Assembly (NCBI GenBank): GCA_046565505.1
Contig: JBKHYJ010000074.1
Location: 246,902 to 310,901 of the forward strand
Length of the DNA: 64,000 nucleotides
Direction of reading: 5' to 3'
DNA from: JBKHYJ01 sp046565505
Lineage (GTDB): Bacteria > Acidobacteriota > Blastocatellia > UBA7656
The notes under the pieces are model-generated. The model searched no databases and was not told where the DNA came from. It saw only the letters and a program-made list of their open reading frames with translations. The translations under genes were made by a program, and so were the position numbers. How positions within the stretch are numbered: the stretch's first letter is position 1; each line of letters begins with the position of its first letter. Positions 14,734-24,191 of the stretch are shown here, in pieces.

Positions 14734-16509
14734 ATGCTTGATAACCTTGGGAGCTTAAAAAGAACGCATTTTTGCGGGGACCTCAGACCCGAGCACGCCG
14801 GGGAAGTCGTGAGGCTGATGGGGTGGGTGCACCGCCGCCGCGATTTCGGGCCGCTCACTTTCGTAGACCTGCGCGACCGCGGCGGGATAGTGCAGGTCGT
14901 ATTCGACGAGGAGAAGAACGCGGAATTCCACCAGCGGGCCAAGGCGCTTCGCGGCGAATTCGTGGTCGCCATCGTCGGCAAGGTCGTCATGCGCGACAAG
15001 GATAAGGTGAATCAGAACATCAAGACGGGCCGCATAGAGGTCAAGGCGCTGGAGCTTTACGTGCTCAACGACGCCAAGACGCCGCCTTTCGAGATGGACT
15101 CGAGCCGGGCGAGCGAAGAGGTGCGCCTGAAGTACCGCTACCTGGACTTGCGGCGCGAGAAGATGCAGTACAACATGCGGCTCCGCCACCGCGCCGCCAT
15201 AGCGATCCGCAGATACATGGACGAGCAGGGCTTTTATGAAGTCGAGACGCCGCTGCTTATCAAGACGACGCCCGAGGGCGCGCGCGACTACGTCGTGCCG
15301 AGCCGCCTGTCGCCCGGCAGGTTTTACGCGCTGCCCCAGTCGCCGCAGATTTTCAAGCAACTGCTGATGGTCGCGGGCTTCGACAGGTATTTTCAGATCG
15401 CGCATTGCTTCCGCGACGAGGACCTGCGCGCGGACCGCCAGCCCGAATTCACACAGATCGACATCGAGATGAGTTTCATACGGCCCGAAGATATTTACAG
15501 GGTCGTCGAGCCTATGATGGCAGAGCTCACGCGCCTGGCGGAGGTGAAGGTCGAGCTCCCCTTCCCTCGCATGACGTACGCGGAGGCCATCGAGCGCTAT
15601 GGCACTGACAAGCCGGACACCAGATTCGGGATGGAGTTGATAGACCTATCGGAGACGATGGCGGGCACGGAATTCGCCCCCTACAGGGCCGCGCTCGAAT
15701 CGGGCGGGCATGTGAAGGCGATCAACGTCCCGGGCGGCGCGAAGTATTCGCGGAAGAACATGGACGACCTCGCGGAGACCGCGAAGCGATTCGGCGCGGG
15801 CGGCATGGCCTGGGTGAAGACCGCCGAATCGGGCGAGGTCTCCTCGTCGCTCGCGAAGGCCCTGGGCGAGGGCAAAGTCACGGAACTGGCTCGCAGAGCC
15901 GATTCCGAGGCGGGCGATGCCATGCTGATAGTCGCCGGGAAGCCGGCCGCGGTCGCCGCGTCGTTGAGCGCGCTGAGGGTCGAGGTCGCCGAGCGCGAGG
16001 GGATGATCGACCAGGGCAGATTCAACTTCCTGTGGGTGACGGACTTCCCCATGTTCGAGTACCACGAGGAGGACGGGCGCTTCTACCCCATGCACCACCC
16101 GTTCACCAGCCCAAACGAAGAAGACCTGCGCCTGCTCGATTCGGACCCCGGCGCGGTGCGGGCGAAGGCGTACGACCTGGTGCTGAATGGCGTGGAGCTG
16201 GGCAGCGGCTCCATCCGAATCCACTCGCGCGAAATGCAGCGCCGCATTTTTCAGGTCCTCGGCTACACGGACGAGGAAGCGAGGTCGAAGTTCGGCTTCC
16301 TGCTCGACGCCCTCGAATACGGCACGCCGCCGCATGGCGGGATCGCCTTCGGCTTTGACCGGATAGTCATGCTGCTGGCCCGCGAGAAATCAATCCGCGA
16401 GGTAATCGCTTTCCCTAAGACGACCAGCGCCACCGACCTGATGAACGACTCGCCGAGCCCAGTCTCCGAGGAGCAACTGCGCGAGCTTCATATCAGGATC
16501 GTCGAATAA
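14734..16509 (+). CDS. aspS: Aspartyl-tRNA synthetase
   Basis: This class II synthetase charges tRNA-Asp (and perhaps tRNA-Asn). The 591-residue length is that of the bacterial type, which carries a GAD insertion domain (about 290-420). The N-terminal OB fold contains VRLMGWVHRRRDFGPLTFVDLRDR. Motif 2 is FRDEDLRADRQPEFTQIDIE and motif 3 is GIAFGFDRIVML. The C-terminal signature AFPKTTSATDLMNDSPS is typical. Discriminating versus non-discriminating type cannot be decided by eye. No strong ribosome site precedes ATG 14734, which follows the carbonic-anhydrase-like gene closely. Confidence 0.97.
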   Translation: MLDNLGSLKRTHFCGDLRPEHAGEVVRLMGWVHRRRDFGPLTFVDLRDRGGIVQVVFDEEKNAEFHQRAKALRGEFVVAIVGKVVMRDKDKVNQNIKTGRIEVKALELYVLNDAKTPPFEMDSSRASEEVRLKYRYLDLRREKMQYNMRLRHRAAIAIRRYMDEQGFYEVETPLLIKTTPEGARDYVVPSRLSPGRFYALPQSPQIFKQLLMVAGFDRYFQIAHCFRDEDLRADRQPEFTQIDIEMSFIRPEDIYRVVEPMMAELTRLAEVKVELPFPRMTYAEAIERYGTDKPDTRFGMELIDLSETMAGTEFAPYRAALESGGHVKAINVPGGAKYSRKNMDDLAETAKRFGAGGMAWVKTAESGEVSSSLAKALGEGKVTELARRADSEAGDAMLIVAGKPAAVAASLSALRVEVAEREGMIDQGRFNFLWVTDFPMFEYHEEDGRFYPMHHPFTSPNEEDLRLLDSDPGAVRAKAYDLVLNGVELGSGSIRIHSREMQRRIFQVLGYTDEEARSKFGFLLDALEYGTPPHGGIAFGFDRIVMLLAREKSIREVIAFPKTTSATDLMNDSPSPVSEEQLRELHIRIVE

Positions 16510-16599
16510 ATCCGGGCCGGGGCCCGAGGTTCTTTACGGGCGGGGGCGGCCTGCCTTTCCCTCTGCACGGTACGTACCCCCTTGGAGGCTGACACGAAA

Positions 16600-18651
16600 A
16601 TGATTACCAATCCTTCCGATTATTCAAAGCGCCTTGCCGCGCTCTGCGCCTTCCTCGCGTTGCTTTTGCCGCCGGCCGCCGCTCGCGCGAGTGCTCACGC
16701 GGGCGACCCGCAATCAGCCCCCGACGTGGTCGAGAGCGGCAAGTTCCGGCTTCATAAATTCGAGCAGCCCATCGGCGAGGAGAGCTATGAGGTGTCGCGC
16801 GACGGGGATTCGCTCGTGGTCAAATCGACATTCCAGTTCACGGACAGGGGCAGCAGGGTCCCACTGGAAGCGACCCTTCGGACGAGGCAAGACCTTACGC
16901 CCGAGCGGTACGAGATCAAGGGGAAGACTTCTCGCCTCTCAGACATCGACACCGCCATTGAGATCAGCGGCCGGACGGCGAGCATCCGCGAGGGCAAGGA
17001 TTCGAGGCAGGCTCCGCTGCCCGATCGGTTCTTTACCATAAGCGGCTACGCGCCGGTTTCGATTCAGATGATGATGGTCCGCTACTGGTCGAGCAAGGGG
17101 CTCAAGGAGGGGCTGAAGACTCTCCCCGGCGGGGACGTGACAATCGAGCTCCGGGGGCATGACGAGATAGAGTCGGGCGGTAAACGGGTACAGCTCGACC
17201 GCTACAGCGTGAGCGGAGTCATCTGGGGCCGCGAATCGCTCTGGCTCGACTCCGCGAAACGCCTGGTCGCGGCCGTGACAGTCGATGCGGAGTTCGACCA
17301 TTTCGAGGCGATACGCGAAGGGTACGAGGCGGCGCTCCCGGTGTTCGTCTCGAAGGCCGCCGAAGACGGCATGGCGGCGCTGGCGCGGCTGGCCGACCGG
17401 ATCAGCCCCTCGCGCAAAGGGGCGCTCGCCATCACGAACGCCTTGCTCATAGATGGCACAGGAAAGGCTCCCGTAGCCGGTTCCACGGTAGTCATAGAGG
17501 GGGATCGGGTCACCGCCGCCGGCCCCGGCGCGCAGGTCAACGTGCCGAAAGGGGCGACCATTTTTGACGCGAAGGGCAAGACCGTTATGCCGGGGCTCTG
17601 GGAGATGCACGCGCACTTCGAGCAGGTCGAATGGGGGCCGATCTACCTGGCGGCGGGGGCCACGACGGTTCGCGATGTCGGCAATGAGTTCGAGTTCATG
17701 GTGTCGGTGCGCGACGCCATCAAGTCCGGGCGTGGGCTCGGCCCGCGGATGCTTCTTGCGGGGCTAGTTGATGGCGACAGCCCGTCCGCGCTCGGCGTGA
17801 TACGCGCCAACACCCCCGAAGAAGGCCGGGCGGTCGTAAACCGATACAAGAACGCGGGCTTCGATCAGATTAAGATTTACAGCTCGGTCAAGCCCGACGT
17901 TCTCGGCGCGATCACGGCGGAGGCGCACAGGCTCGGGCTCACCGTCACGGGGCACATACCTCAAGGGATGAACGCCATCCAGGCCGTCGAGCTGGGGCTC
18001 GATCAGATTAACCACATTCAGTACATCCCGGCCATCATGCTGCCTAAGGACCGCCAGCCCGGGGCACCCCAGGCGGTGAATCTCGAATCCGACGAAGCGA
18101 AACAAGCCATCCGGTTCCTTAAAGAGCACGGCACCGTGATCGACCCGACGATAGCCCTGATGGAGATGATCACGCATCCCAAGGACGTTCCCGCCTCGAC
18201 GTTCGAGCCGGGCGTTTCAAAAGTCGCCCGCGAGCTGGCAGGACCGCTGAACAACATGGGCGTGCCCCCCGCCGCGGCCGACAGGGCGCGCGCTACTTTC
18301 GAGCAGTGGATGGCCGTGCTCGGCGCGCTTCATAGGGCGGGCATACCTATCGTGGCGGGGACGGATCAAACAGTGCCCGGCCACAGCCTTCACCGCGAGA
18401 TAGAGCTTTATGTAAAAGCCGGGTTCACCCCGATGGAGGCAATACAGGCCGCTACTGTCGTCCCCGCGCGCGTGATGAAGATGGATAAAGAGGTCGGGAC
18501 GGTCGAGGCCGGGAAGCGCGCGGATTTAATTATCGTCGAAGGCAACCCGCTCGAATCCATCAGCAACATCCGCAACGTAAGGTTCGTAGTGGCCGGCGGC
18601 AGAATGTACAACTGCGCGGAGCTCTGGCAGAGCGTCGGCTTCAAACCCTGA
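16600..18651 (+). CDS. Exported amidohydrolase with extra N-terminal beta domain
   Basis: The 683-residue protein has a signal peptide (LAALCAFLALLLPPAAARA). An N-terminal domain of about 230 residues follows, with no metal motifs (similar to the DUF3108-type beta folds seen in exported proteins). The rest is an amidohydrolase TIM barrel. Barrel features are LLIDGTGKAPVAGSTVVIEGDRV, the metal pair in MPGLWEMHAHFE, His in VTGHIPQG, His in INHIQYI and the Asp in IVAGTDQT. The end PARVMKMDKEVGTVEAGKRADLIIVEGNP is the usual closing element of imidazolonepropionase/prolidase-like members. ATG 16600 is preferred because TTGGAGG lies about 11 nt upstream. The substrate is unknown. Confidence 0.87.
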   Translation: MITNPSDYSKRLAALCAFLALLLPPAAARASAHAGDPQSAPDVVESGKFRLHKFEQPIGEESYEVSRDGDSLVVKSTFQFTDRGSRVPLEATLRTRQDLTPERYEIKGKTSRLSDIDTAIEISGRTASIREGKDSRQAPLPDRFFTISGYAPVSIQMMMVRYWSSKGLKEGLKTLPGGDVTIELRGHDEIESGGKRVQLDRYSVSGVIWGRESLWLDSAKRLVAAVTVDAEFDHFEAIREGYEAALPVFVSKAAEDGMAALARLADRISPSRKGALAITNALLIDGTGKAPVAGSTVVIEGDRVTAAGPGAQVNVPKGATIFDAKGKTVMPGLWEMHAHFEQVEWGPIYLAAGATTVRDVGNEFEFMVSVRDAIKSGRGLGPRMLLAGLVDGDSPSALGVIRANTPEEGRAVVNRYKNAGFDQIKIYSSVKPDVLGAITAEAHRLGLTVTGHIPQGMNAIQAVELGLDQINHIQYIPAIMLPKDRQPGAPQAVNLESDEAKQAIRFLKEHGTVIDPTIALMEMITHPKDVPASTFEPGVSKVARELAGPLNNMGVPPAAADRARATFEQWMAVLGALHRAGIPIVAGTDQTVPGHSLHREIELYVKAGFTPMEAIQAATVVPARVMKMDKEVGTVEAGKRADLIIVEGNPLESISNIRNVRFVVAGGRMYNCAELWQSVGFKP

Positions 18652-18665
18652 TCGGGAGGGCGCGG

Positions 18666-19451
18666 ATGAGCAGCGCGAGAACACAAAGAGGGCGGGCGGC
18701 AGGCGAAGGATCTGCCGGCCCCGCGGTCACATCTCCACGGAGTCGATTGAGGGCCCGGTGGTTAGTGCCATCGGTCCTCCTAGCCTTCATTGTTTACGCG
18801 GCGTTCGATCTCTTCGGTCCGCGCGCCGCGAAGATGCGCGGGTTTGACCCGAACGAAGTGGCGCGGCTTGAGACCGCGATGTGGCGGTCGTACTATGGCA
18901 GGGAGAAGCTGAAGCTGTACAGGCAACTGACCGAGCTTCTACGGACACAATACAACCTGCCTTTCATCAGGTCGAACGCGGTCGCGTATCAGGCTTCCAG
19001 AGCCGCTTTCGTGTTCAAGGACGGGCACGACCGGGCCGAGTACGAAAAGGCGCTGCCATACCTTGTGAACTTTTACGAGGAGGTCCGTAAAGTGAGTGAC
19101 ATCCCATTCGACGCGGCCCGCGCCGCGCGGCTTGAGCTAGAATGGTGGATCATTCACCGTGAGCGAAAGGAGCATGCGCCCGGCGACCTCGACCGCGCCC
19201 TGGCCGACCTGGCGGCCGAAGTCTATGGCGTGCCTGCGTCGCGGCTGGCGGAGCACGCGCGGCTCCGCGCAGAAGCTATGACCATTCGCGATACGAAGGC
19301 GGAGGCTGGAGGCGTTACGGAGGCAGATTGGGCTAAGATAGACGATCTATTGCATGCCTCCTGGCGCTCGCTTTCCCTGGCCGTCAACGGCGGGGAGCCG
19401 GTCACCACGTTGGGCTTGCGGCCGGGCACGGGCGGTATCACCAATGGCTGA
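18666..19451 (+). CDS. Hypothetical single-pass membrane protein
   Basis: The 261-residue product has a basic Ser/Arg-rich N terminus, one transmembrane segment (WLVPSVLLAFIVYAAFDLFG, about 33-52) and a mainly helical remainder with ARLETAMWRSYYGREKLKLYRQLTELLRTQYNLP near 66-99. I recognise no named family. GGGAGGGCGCGG lies before ATG 18666, 14 nt after the amidohydrolase stop, and the stop overlaps the start of the HAD gene (ATGGCTGA). The three genes are therefore an operon. Topology suggests a cytoplasmic N terminus and an exported helical body. Confidence 0.65.
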   Translation: MSSARTQRGRAAGEGSAGPAVTSPRSRLRARWLVPSVLLAFIVYAAFDLFGPRAAKMRGFDPNEVARLETAMWRSYYGREKLKLYRQLTELLRTQYNLPFIRSNAVAYQASRAAFVFKDGHDRAEYEKALPYLVNFYEEVRKVSDIPFDAARAARLELEWWIIHRERKEHAPGDLDRALADLAAEVYGVPASRLAEHARLRAEAMTIRDTKAEAGGVTEADWAKIDDLLHASWRSLSLAVNGGEPVTTLGLRPGTGGITNG

Positions 19452-20115
19452 CCAAAATTTTGAATTGATAACGTTCGACTGTTACGGGACCTTGGTCGAT
19501 TGGGAGGGGGGCATCGTCGCCGCATTCCGGTCGGAGGCCGCCCGCCGCGGGTCCAGGCTTAACGCCGATAGAATCATTGAGGAGTACATGGCCGTAGAGC
19601 CGCAGGTCGAGGCCGATTCGTACATTCCATACCACGAGGTCCTGGCGAGGGCCGCGGCGAAGGTTGCCGGTCGCGTGGGATTGAGCCTGCCGCCGGAAGA
19701 AGCAGACTTTCTGGCCGCGAGTCTGCCCGGCTGGCCCCCGTTCGCCGATACAAACCCGGCGCTCGGGCGGTTGTCGGGCAAGTTTCATCTCGGCATTCTC
19801 TCCAACATTGACGAAGACTTGCTCCAGGCCACCCTGCGTCGATTGACGGCGAAATTTGACTTGATAGTGACGGCCGAGCAAGTCCGATCATATAAGCCCG
19901 GCCACGCACACTTTCTAGAAGCCCGCGGCCGGGCGGGCGGAAAGCGTTGGCTGCATGCGGCCCAGAGTTATTTCCATGACGTGGTACCCGCGACCCAGCT
20001 TCATATCCCCGTCGCCTGGGTCAATCGAAAGGGCGAGCGTGTGCCTGATGGCGGCCCGCGGCCGACATACGAAGTGCGCAACCTTGAGGAACTGGCCGAC
20101 CTGCTCGGGGCCTGA
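19444..20115 (+). CDS. HAD-superfamily hydrolase (haloacid dehalogenase type II-like)
   Basis: The 223-residue protein begins with HAD motif I, ITFDCYGTLVDWEGG (nucleophile Asp12), has motif II in LGILSNIDED and motif III/IV in EQVRSYKPGHAHFLEA. The cap between 15 and 90 is helical. FDCYGTLVDWE is the form found in L-2-haloacid dehalogenase-like proteins, but phosphatase activity is equally possible; the usual motif IV VGDS...D is replaced by AAQSYFHD. The ATG overlaps the preceding gene's stop, arguing for coupled translation. Confidence 0.85.
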   Translation: MADQNFELITFDCYGTLVDWEGGIVAAFRSEAARRGSRLNADRIIEEYMAVEPQVEADSYIPYHEVLARAAAKVAGRVGLSLPPEEADFLAASLPGWPPFADTNPALGRLSGKFHLGILSNIDEDLLQATLRRLTAKFDLIVTAEQVRSYKPGHAHFLEARGRAGGKRWLHAAQSYFHDVVPATQLHIPVAWVNRKGERVPDGGPRPTYEVRNLEELADLLGA

Positions 20116-20142
20116 CGCGGGCACTCATCCCCGGCACGTTTC

Positions 20143-20169
20143 CGGGGCGTTGTGATTATTCACGCCCCG
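20143..20169. terminator. Bidirectional hairpin between convergent HAD and BCP genes
   Basis: CGGGGCGT (20143-20150) pairs with ACGCCCCG (20162-20169) around an 11-nt AT-rich loop that itself holds GTGA...TCAC. It lies in the 74-bp gap between convergent stops. Confidence 0.6.
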
Positions 20170-20189
20170 CGCCGGGCGATTCCGCCGCT

Positions 20190-20669
20190 TCATCTGCCGG
20201 CGTCGCGGATCGCGTTTATCACTTCATCGTCGCTCGGGCGAAAGATGGGGAACACGGACTTGCGGTAGCGTATGACGCCGTCCGGGTCAATCACGATTAC
20301 GGCCCGTTGCGACCCGCCGAGGAGTGATTTCACGTTGTAGAGTCGCGTCACCTCTCCGCGCTCATCGGCGAGCAATCGCTGCGGGAGCCCATGATGTTCG
20401 GCGAATTTTTTGTGCGACTCGACCGTTCCGACCGACACCGCCACCACCTCGGCGCCTGTCGATTCATAGTCGGCCCAGCGGTCACGCATACTGCACATCT
20501 GTTTCGTGCACACGGGCGTCTCGTCCCTCGGGTAAAACACCATCGCGACGACCTTCCCTCTTTGCCCGGAGAGTTTCCAGGTCGCGCCGCTCCCTTCTTT
20601 CAGTTCGAAGTCAGGGGCTATGTCGCCTACTTCAGCGCCAATTTTAGGCTGACTGCCTGTCCGGCTCAT
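20190..20669 (-). CDS. bcp: Peroxiredoxin, BCP/PrxQ type (Cys form)
   Basis: This thiol peroxidase reduces hydroperoxides with thioredoxin as electron donor. The 159-residue protein has the PxxxTxxC motif as Pro47-RDE-Thr51-PV-Cys54 and the resolving Cys59 five residues later, the alpha2-type two-cysteine PrxQ arrangement. The remaining fold elements GAEVVAVSVGTVESHKKFAEHHGLP and RAVIVIDPDGVIRYRKS are normal. GAGGAG precedes ATG 20669 by about 9 nt. It is a useful internal comparison for the Sec-containing peroxiredoxin at 11036-11497, in which the residue matching Cys54 is encoded by UGA. Confidence 0.93.
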   Translation of the reverse strand: MSRTGSQPKIGAEVGDIAPDFELKEGSGATWKLSGQRGKVVAMVFYPRDETPVCTKQMCSMRDRWADYESTGAEVVAVSVGTVESHKKFAEHHGLPQRLLADERGEVTRLYNVKSLLGGSQRAVIVIDPDGVIRYRKSVFPIFRPSDDEVINAIRDAGR

Positions 20670-20861
20670 GTGTGTACGCTCCTCGCGGATAGTGTCGGGG
20701 TTTATCTATTGATGGGCGAGATTGTAACGCAAGCCGCGAGCTTCCGCTACATCCTAGCGTCGGCGCGCGGGAGCGTCGGGAAACAGTTTCTCAGGTGTCA
20801 GAACCTTTGCCGTTCTTACCGGGACCGCCAGCGCGAGATGAGACCAATAAGGCTTTGTGAA

Positions 20862-22106
20862 TTATTTAGCCGTGCTTAACGCGCCATGCCTTCGCAGAAT
20901 CTCAATCGTGCGGTCGATGGGGAGCGCCTCAACCGTCCGGCCGCGCGATGACGTAGTCGTGGCTCGAAACAGGGAGTTGTATATGGCCTCCTCGGTGGCC
21001 TCGATGACTGCGAGGAAAATCGGCGACATTGCGTCATTCGATAATAGCCTGACGTCGCGCGGCGCATACTGTTGCGCGGCCGAGGTGCGGATTCGGACTT
21101 CGGGCGCGGTCGAGAAAGCGATGGCGTAATCGCCGCTGCCATTGCTGGCGGACGACCCGGTGCGGGCCAGTCCCATCATGGAGCGAGCGGCAATCCTCTT
21201 GAGGTTTCTCGCATCGACCGGGGCGTCGGTCGCAATGACGATTATGACGGACCCGTCCGCCACGTCCCCGGCGGGCTTACCTGAATCATCGCTCGCCCGC
21301 TTATTGCCCGCCGCGCCCTCTATCTCCTGCTTCAGGTAGTAACGCCCCAACTCGCGGCCGACAGGCGCGCCCGCTATCGTGAGGACGCCGCCGAAGTTTG
21401 TTTGCACGAGCACGCCGACCGTGTACCCGCCCAGCGACGCGGGCAACCTGCGCGACGCGGTGCCGATGCCGCCCTTGAACCCGAACGCGACCGCCCCCGT
21501 GCCCGCGCCGACGGCCCCTTCCTCGACCGCGCCGCCTTTCGCATTCTTTATCGCGGAGATGACGTCTTCGCGGCCGGCGTGTCGCCCGCGGATGTCGTTC
21601 AAGAAGCCATCGTTGGTCTCGCCGACCAGCGGGTTTACCGACTGCACGTCCTCGTTCCCAGGCAGCCCGAGCATGTAATCGAGCACGGCGTCGGCCACCC
21701 GCGGGACGTTTAAAGTAGAGGTGAGCAGTATGGGCGTCTCTATCTCCCCGAGCTCGTTGACTTGAGTGGAGCCCGATAGCTTCCCGAACGCGTTGCCGAT
21801 GTAGACGGCGCCGGGTACTTTCTCGCGAAAGAGGTTCCCCGCGTGCGGCAGTATGGCCGTGACCCCCGTGCGGATGCTGTCGCCTCGGACGATGGTCGTG
21901 TGCCCCACCCCGACGCCCGCCACGTCCGTCAGGGCGTCGAGCGGGCCCGCCGGTAGCACGCCGACCGATAGCCCGATGTCGCGCGCGCGCGGCCGCTCGT
22001 TCCTTTGCATAGTCTGCCCCGCGCCACAAAGGCAGAGCGACATGATAATCAGAAGCGCCCCGCACTTGAGGTCGAAATTAACTGGTGATTTTTTGAGGGT
22101 CATCAT
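20862..22106 (-). CDS. Exported P1-family (DmpA-like) aminopeptidase/D-esterase
   Basis: The 414-residue protein belongs to the N-terminal-nucleophile peptidases related to Ochrobactrum DmpA. These self-cleave before a serine that then becomes the catalytic residue. Family elements are the N-terminal LTDVAGVGVGHTTI, LNVPRVADAVLDYML, NPLVGETNDGFLNDIRG and VGVLVQTNFGG. The candidate processing site Gly285-Ser286 lies in VADGSVIIVIATDAPV. A hydrophobic signal (ALLIIMSLCLCGAG) with a possible lipobox Cys suggests export. The stretch between the two halves (about 262-282) is an unusually polar loop. It is divergent from the pilB-like gene across 174 bp. Confidence 0.87.
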   Translation of the reverse strand: MMTLKKSPVNFDLKCGALLIIMSLCLCGAGQTMQRNERPRARDIGLSVGVLPAGPLDALTDVAGVGVGHTTIVRGDSIRTGVTAILPHAGNLFREKVPGAVYIGNAFGKLSGSTQVNELGEIETPILLTSTLNVPRVADAVLDYMLGLPGNEDVQSVNPLVGETNDGFLNDIRGRHAGREDVISAIKNAKGGAVEEGAVGAGTGAVAFGFKGGIGTASRRLPASLGGYTVGVLVQTNFGGVLTIAGAPVGRELGRYYLKQEIEGAAGNKRASDDSGKPAGDVADGSVIIVIATDAPVDARNLKRIAARSMMGLARTGSSASNGSGDYAIAFSTAPEVRIRTSAAQQYAPRDVRLLSNDAMSPIFLAVIEATEEAIYNSLFRATTTSSRGRTVEALPIDRTIEILRRHGALSTAK

Positions 22107-22280
22107 TTATCATCTGCTCGCTGTCACTTCGATCTTGGATTTCGGTTTTCAGGTCGTAACGTGCCGCCGCAGAAGTTTGAGACCCGAGACCCGAAGACCC
22201 CCGCCCCGCTCCCGCTGAAGTCCGGTTTTGATATTAACTCATAAGAAAATCTATCCAAACCCAAAATCCCCGGAGGCGCG

Positions 22281-24191
22281 ATGCTTCAGTTCTCTCTAGA
22301 TGAAGGGATCGAATCCTCGCTGGTTAGCGAAGGTTTAGTCACAAGGGATCAGCTCTCGAAGGCGCGCAAGATCCATGAGCACCTGAAGGGGGAAAAGAGC
22401 CTCGGCGACGTGCTGCTTGAGATGAACTGGGTGAGCGAGACGCGCCTGGAAGATTTCGCGCGCCGCCACCGCAGCAAATTGAGCATAGGCGACCTTTTGA
22501 TCGCCCGCCGGCTGGTTACGCCCGACGACGTGATGGCGGCGCGCGAGGTCCAGCGGAAGAGCGGCCCTCGCGCGAAGCGTATCGGCGAAGCCCTCATCGA
22601 GATGGGCCTGATAGAAGAGAAACACGTCGTCGAGGCGCTGGCGGAGAAGTTCGGCCTGTCGATCCAGGACCCGGACATCAACCAGATCGACGTGGAGCTT
22701 GTGCGCAAGGTCTCGCTCAAGTACCTTCGCCGGCAGGTCGCGCTACCCGTCAGGCTCGAAGACGGGGTGCTGCAACTGATAGTCGCCGACCCGACGATGA
22801 CGCATTTCATCGAGGAGATAACCCGGCTCTTCAACTGCCGGGTGAAGCTCGCGCTCGCCACCAGCGTGGTGATACTGAAGGCGCTCGACCTGCTCGACGC
22901 GATGCTCCAGGGGAAGGACGCGGGCATAGGCGATTACCAGAAGGTCAAGTACCACACGCTCGAACCCCAGGTCCAAAGCGGCGAGGACCGCGTCGTGCAG
23001 ATGGTCGATCACCTGATCAGGTCCGCCATCGAAGAGGGCGCGTCGGACGTTCACCTTGAGCCGATGGCTAACAGGCTGCGCGTCCGGTACAGGGTCGATG
23101 GCGTGCTCGTGCACAAGATGGACTTCCCGCGCGATTACACGCCGCGCATCATCTCACGCATAAAGATACTGGCGGACGCGGACGTGGCAGAGCGCCGCAA
23201 GCACCAGGACGGCCGCATATTCGTGAAGACGGAGAAGCAGGAGATAGACATACGCGCGTCGTTCTACGCGGCGGTCTTCGGCGAGAACGTGGTGCTGAGA
23301 ATATTGAACAAGGCGTCACTGATCGGCTTGCAGGAGCTTGGGTTCGCGGCGAACATCCTGCGGCTCTACAGCGAAGACGTGCTCGCCTCGCCCTCGGGCA
23401 TCACGCTAATCACGGGGCCGACCGGGTCGGGCAAGACGACGACGCTTTACAGCTCGATCGATCATTGCAACGACCCCACGGTCAAGATAATCACCTGCGA
23501 GGACCCCGTCGAGTACGTCATCGACGGCATCTCGCAGTGCTCAATCAACGAGAAGATCGGCCTCACGTTCAACGAGACATTGCGCTCCATCGTGCGGCAG
23601 GACCCGGACATCATCGTGATAGGAGAGATACGCGATAAATTCTCCGCGGACGTGGCGGTACAGTCTGCCCTGACGGGCCACAAAGTCTTCGCCACCTTTC
23701 ACACGGAAGACTCGGTCGGCGCGCTCGTCAGGCTCATCAACATGGAGATCGAAACGTCACTCATCGCTTCGACCATCGGGGCGGTGCTGGCGCAGAGGCT
23801 CGTGAGAAAAGTGTGTACGGGCTGCCGGATGACGTATAAGCCCGAGGACCGCGTCCTCCGCCGCTTCGGGCTGCGCCGCGAGGAGTTGAGCGGGTTCACG
23901 CTGTGGCGCGGGAAAGGCTGCTCGGCCTGCAACTTCACGGGCTACCGCGGGCGGCTCGGCATTTACGAATTGCTCGTGCCGAACGCGGACATCCGCGACG
24001 CCATCCTGCTGAAGCGCACGATGCAGGAGATAAGGCAGATCAGCCTTCAATCTTGTAACCTCTGCACGATGCAGGAGGACGGCATGGTCAAGGCCCTGCG
24101 CGGCGTGACCACGCTGGAAGAGGTGCTTGAGAACGCGCCGCGAGTCTTTCATCGAAGGCCCCTCGAAACGCTGTTGCAGATCGTAGGGTAG
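22281..24191 (+). CDS. Type IV pilus/type II secretion assembly ATPase (PilB/GspE)
   Basis: This hexameric cytoplasmic motor powers pilus or pseudopilus extension. The 636-residue protein has an N-terminal MshEN-type region (about 1-160) with two repeats, SLGDVLLEMNWVSE and RIGEALIEMGLIEE. The secretion ATPase core has Walker A GPTGSGKT at 379-386 and Asp-box/Walker B segments CEDPVEY and DPDIIVIGEIRD. A tetracysteine zinc site CTGC...CSAC follows (about 515-555). A long C-terminal tail ends in RRPLETLLQIVG. GGAGG is 4 nt before the ATG, a rather short spacing. No other pilus gene is adjacent, so PilB and GspE cannot be told apart. Confidence 0.92.
   Translation: MLQFSLDEGIESSLVSEGLVTRDQLSKARKIHEHLKGEKSLGDVLLEMNWVSETRLEDFARRHRSKLSIGDLLIARRLVTPDDVMAAREVQRKSGPRAKRIGEALIEMGLIEEKHVVEALAEKFGLSIQDPDINQIDVELVRKVSLKYLRRQVALPVRLEDGVLQLIVADPTMTHFIEEITRLFNCRVKLALATSVVILKALDLLDAMLQGKDAGIGDYQKVKYHTLEPQVQSGEDRVVQMVDHLIRSAIEEGASDVHLEPMANRLRVRYRVDGVLVHKMDFPRDYTPRIISRIKILADADVAERRKHQDGRIFVKTEKQEIDIRASFYAAVFGENVVLRILNKASLIGLQELGFAANILRLYSEDVLASPSGITLITGPTGSGKTTTLYSSIDHCNDPTVKIITCEDPVEYVIDGISQCSINEKIGLTFNETLRSIVRQDPDIIVIGEIRDKFSADVAVQSALTGHKVFATFHTEDSVGALVRLINMEIETSLIASTIGAVLAQRLVRKVCTGCRMTYKPEDRVLRRFGLRREELSGFTLWRGKGCSACNFTGYRGRLGIYELLVPNADIRDAILLKRTMQEIRQISLQSCNLCTMQEDGMVKALRGVTTLEEVLENAPRVFHRRPLETLLQIVG

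Noticed and set aside
20190..20669. BCP gene as a third selenoprotein
   Set aside because: Its catalytic position is a normal TGC-type cysteine codon and there is no in-frame TGA.
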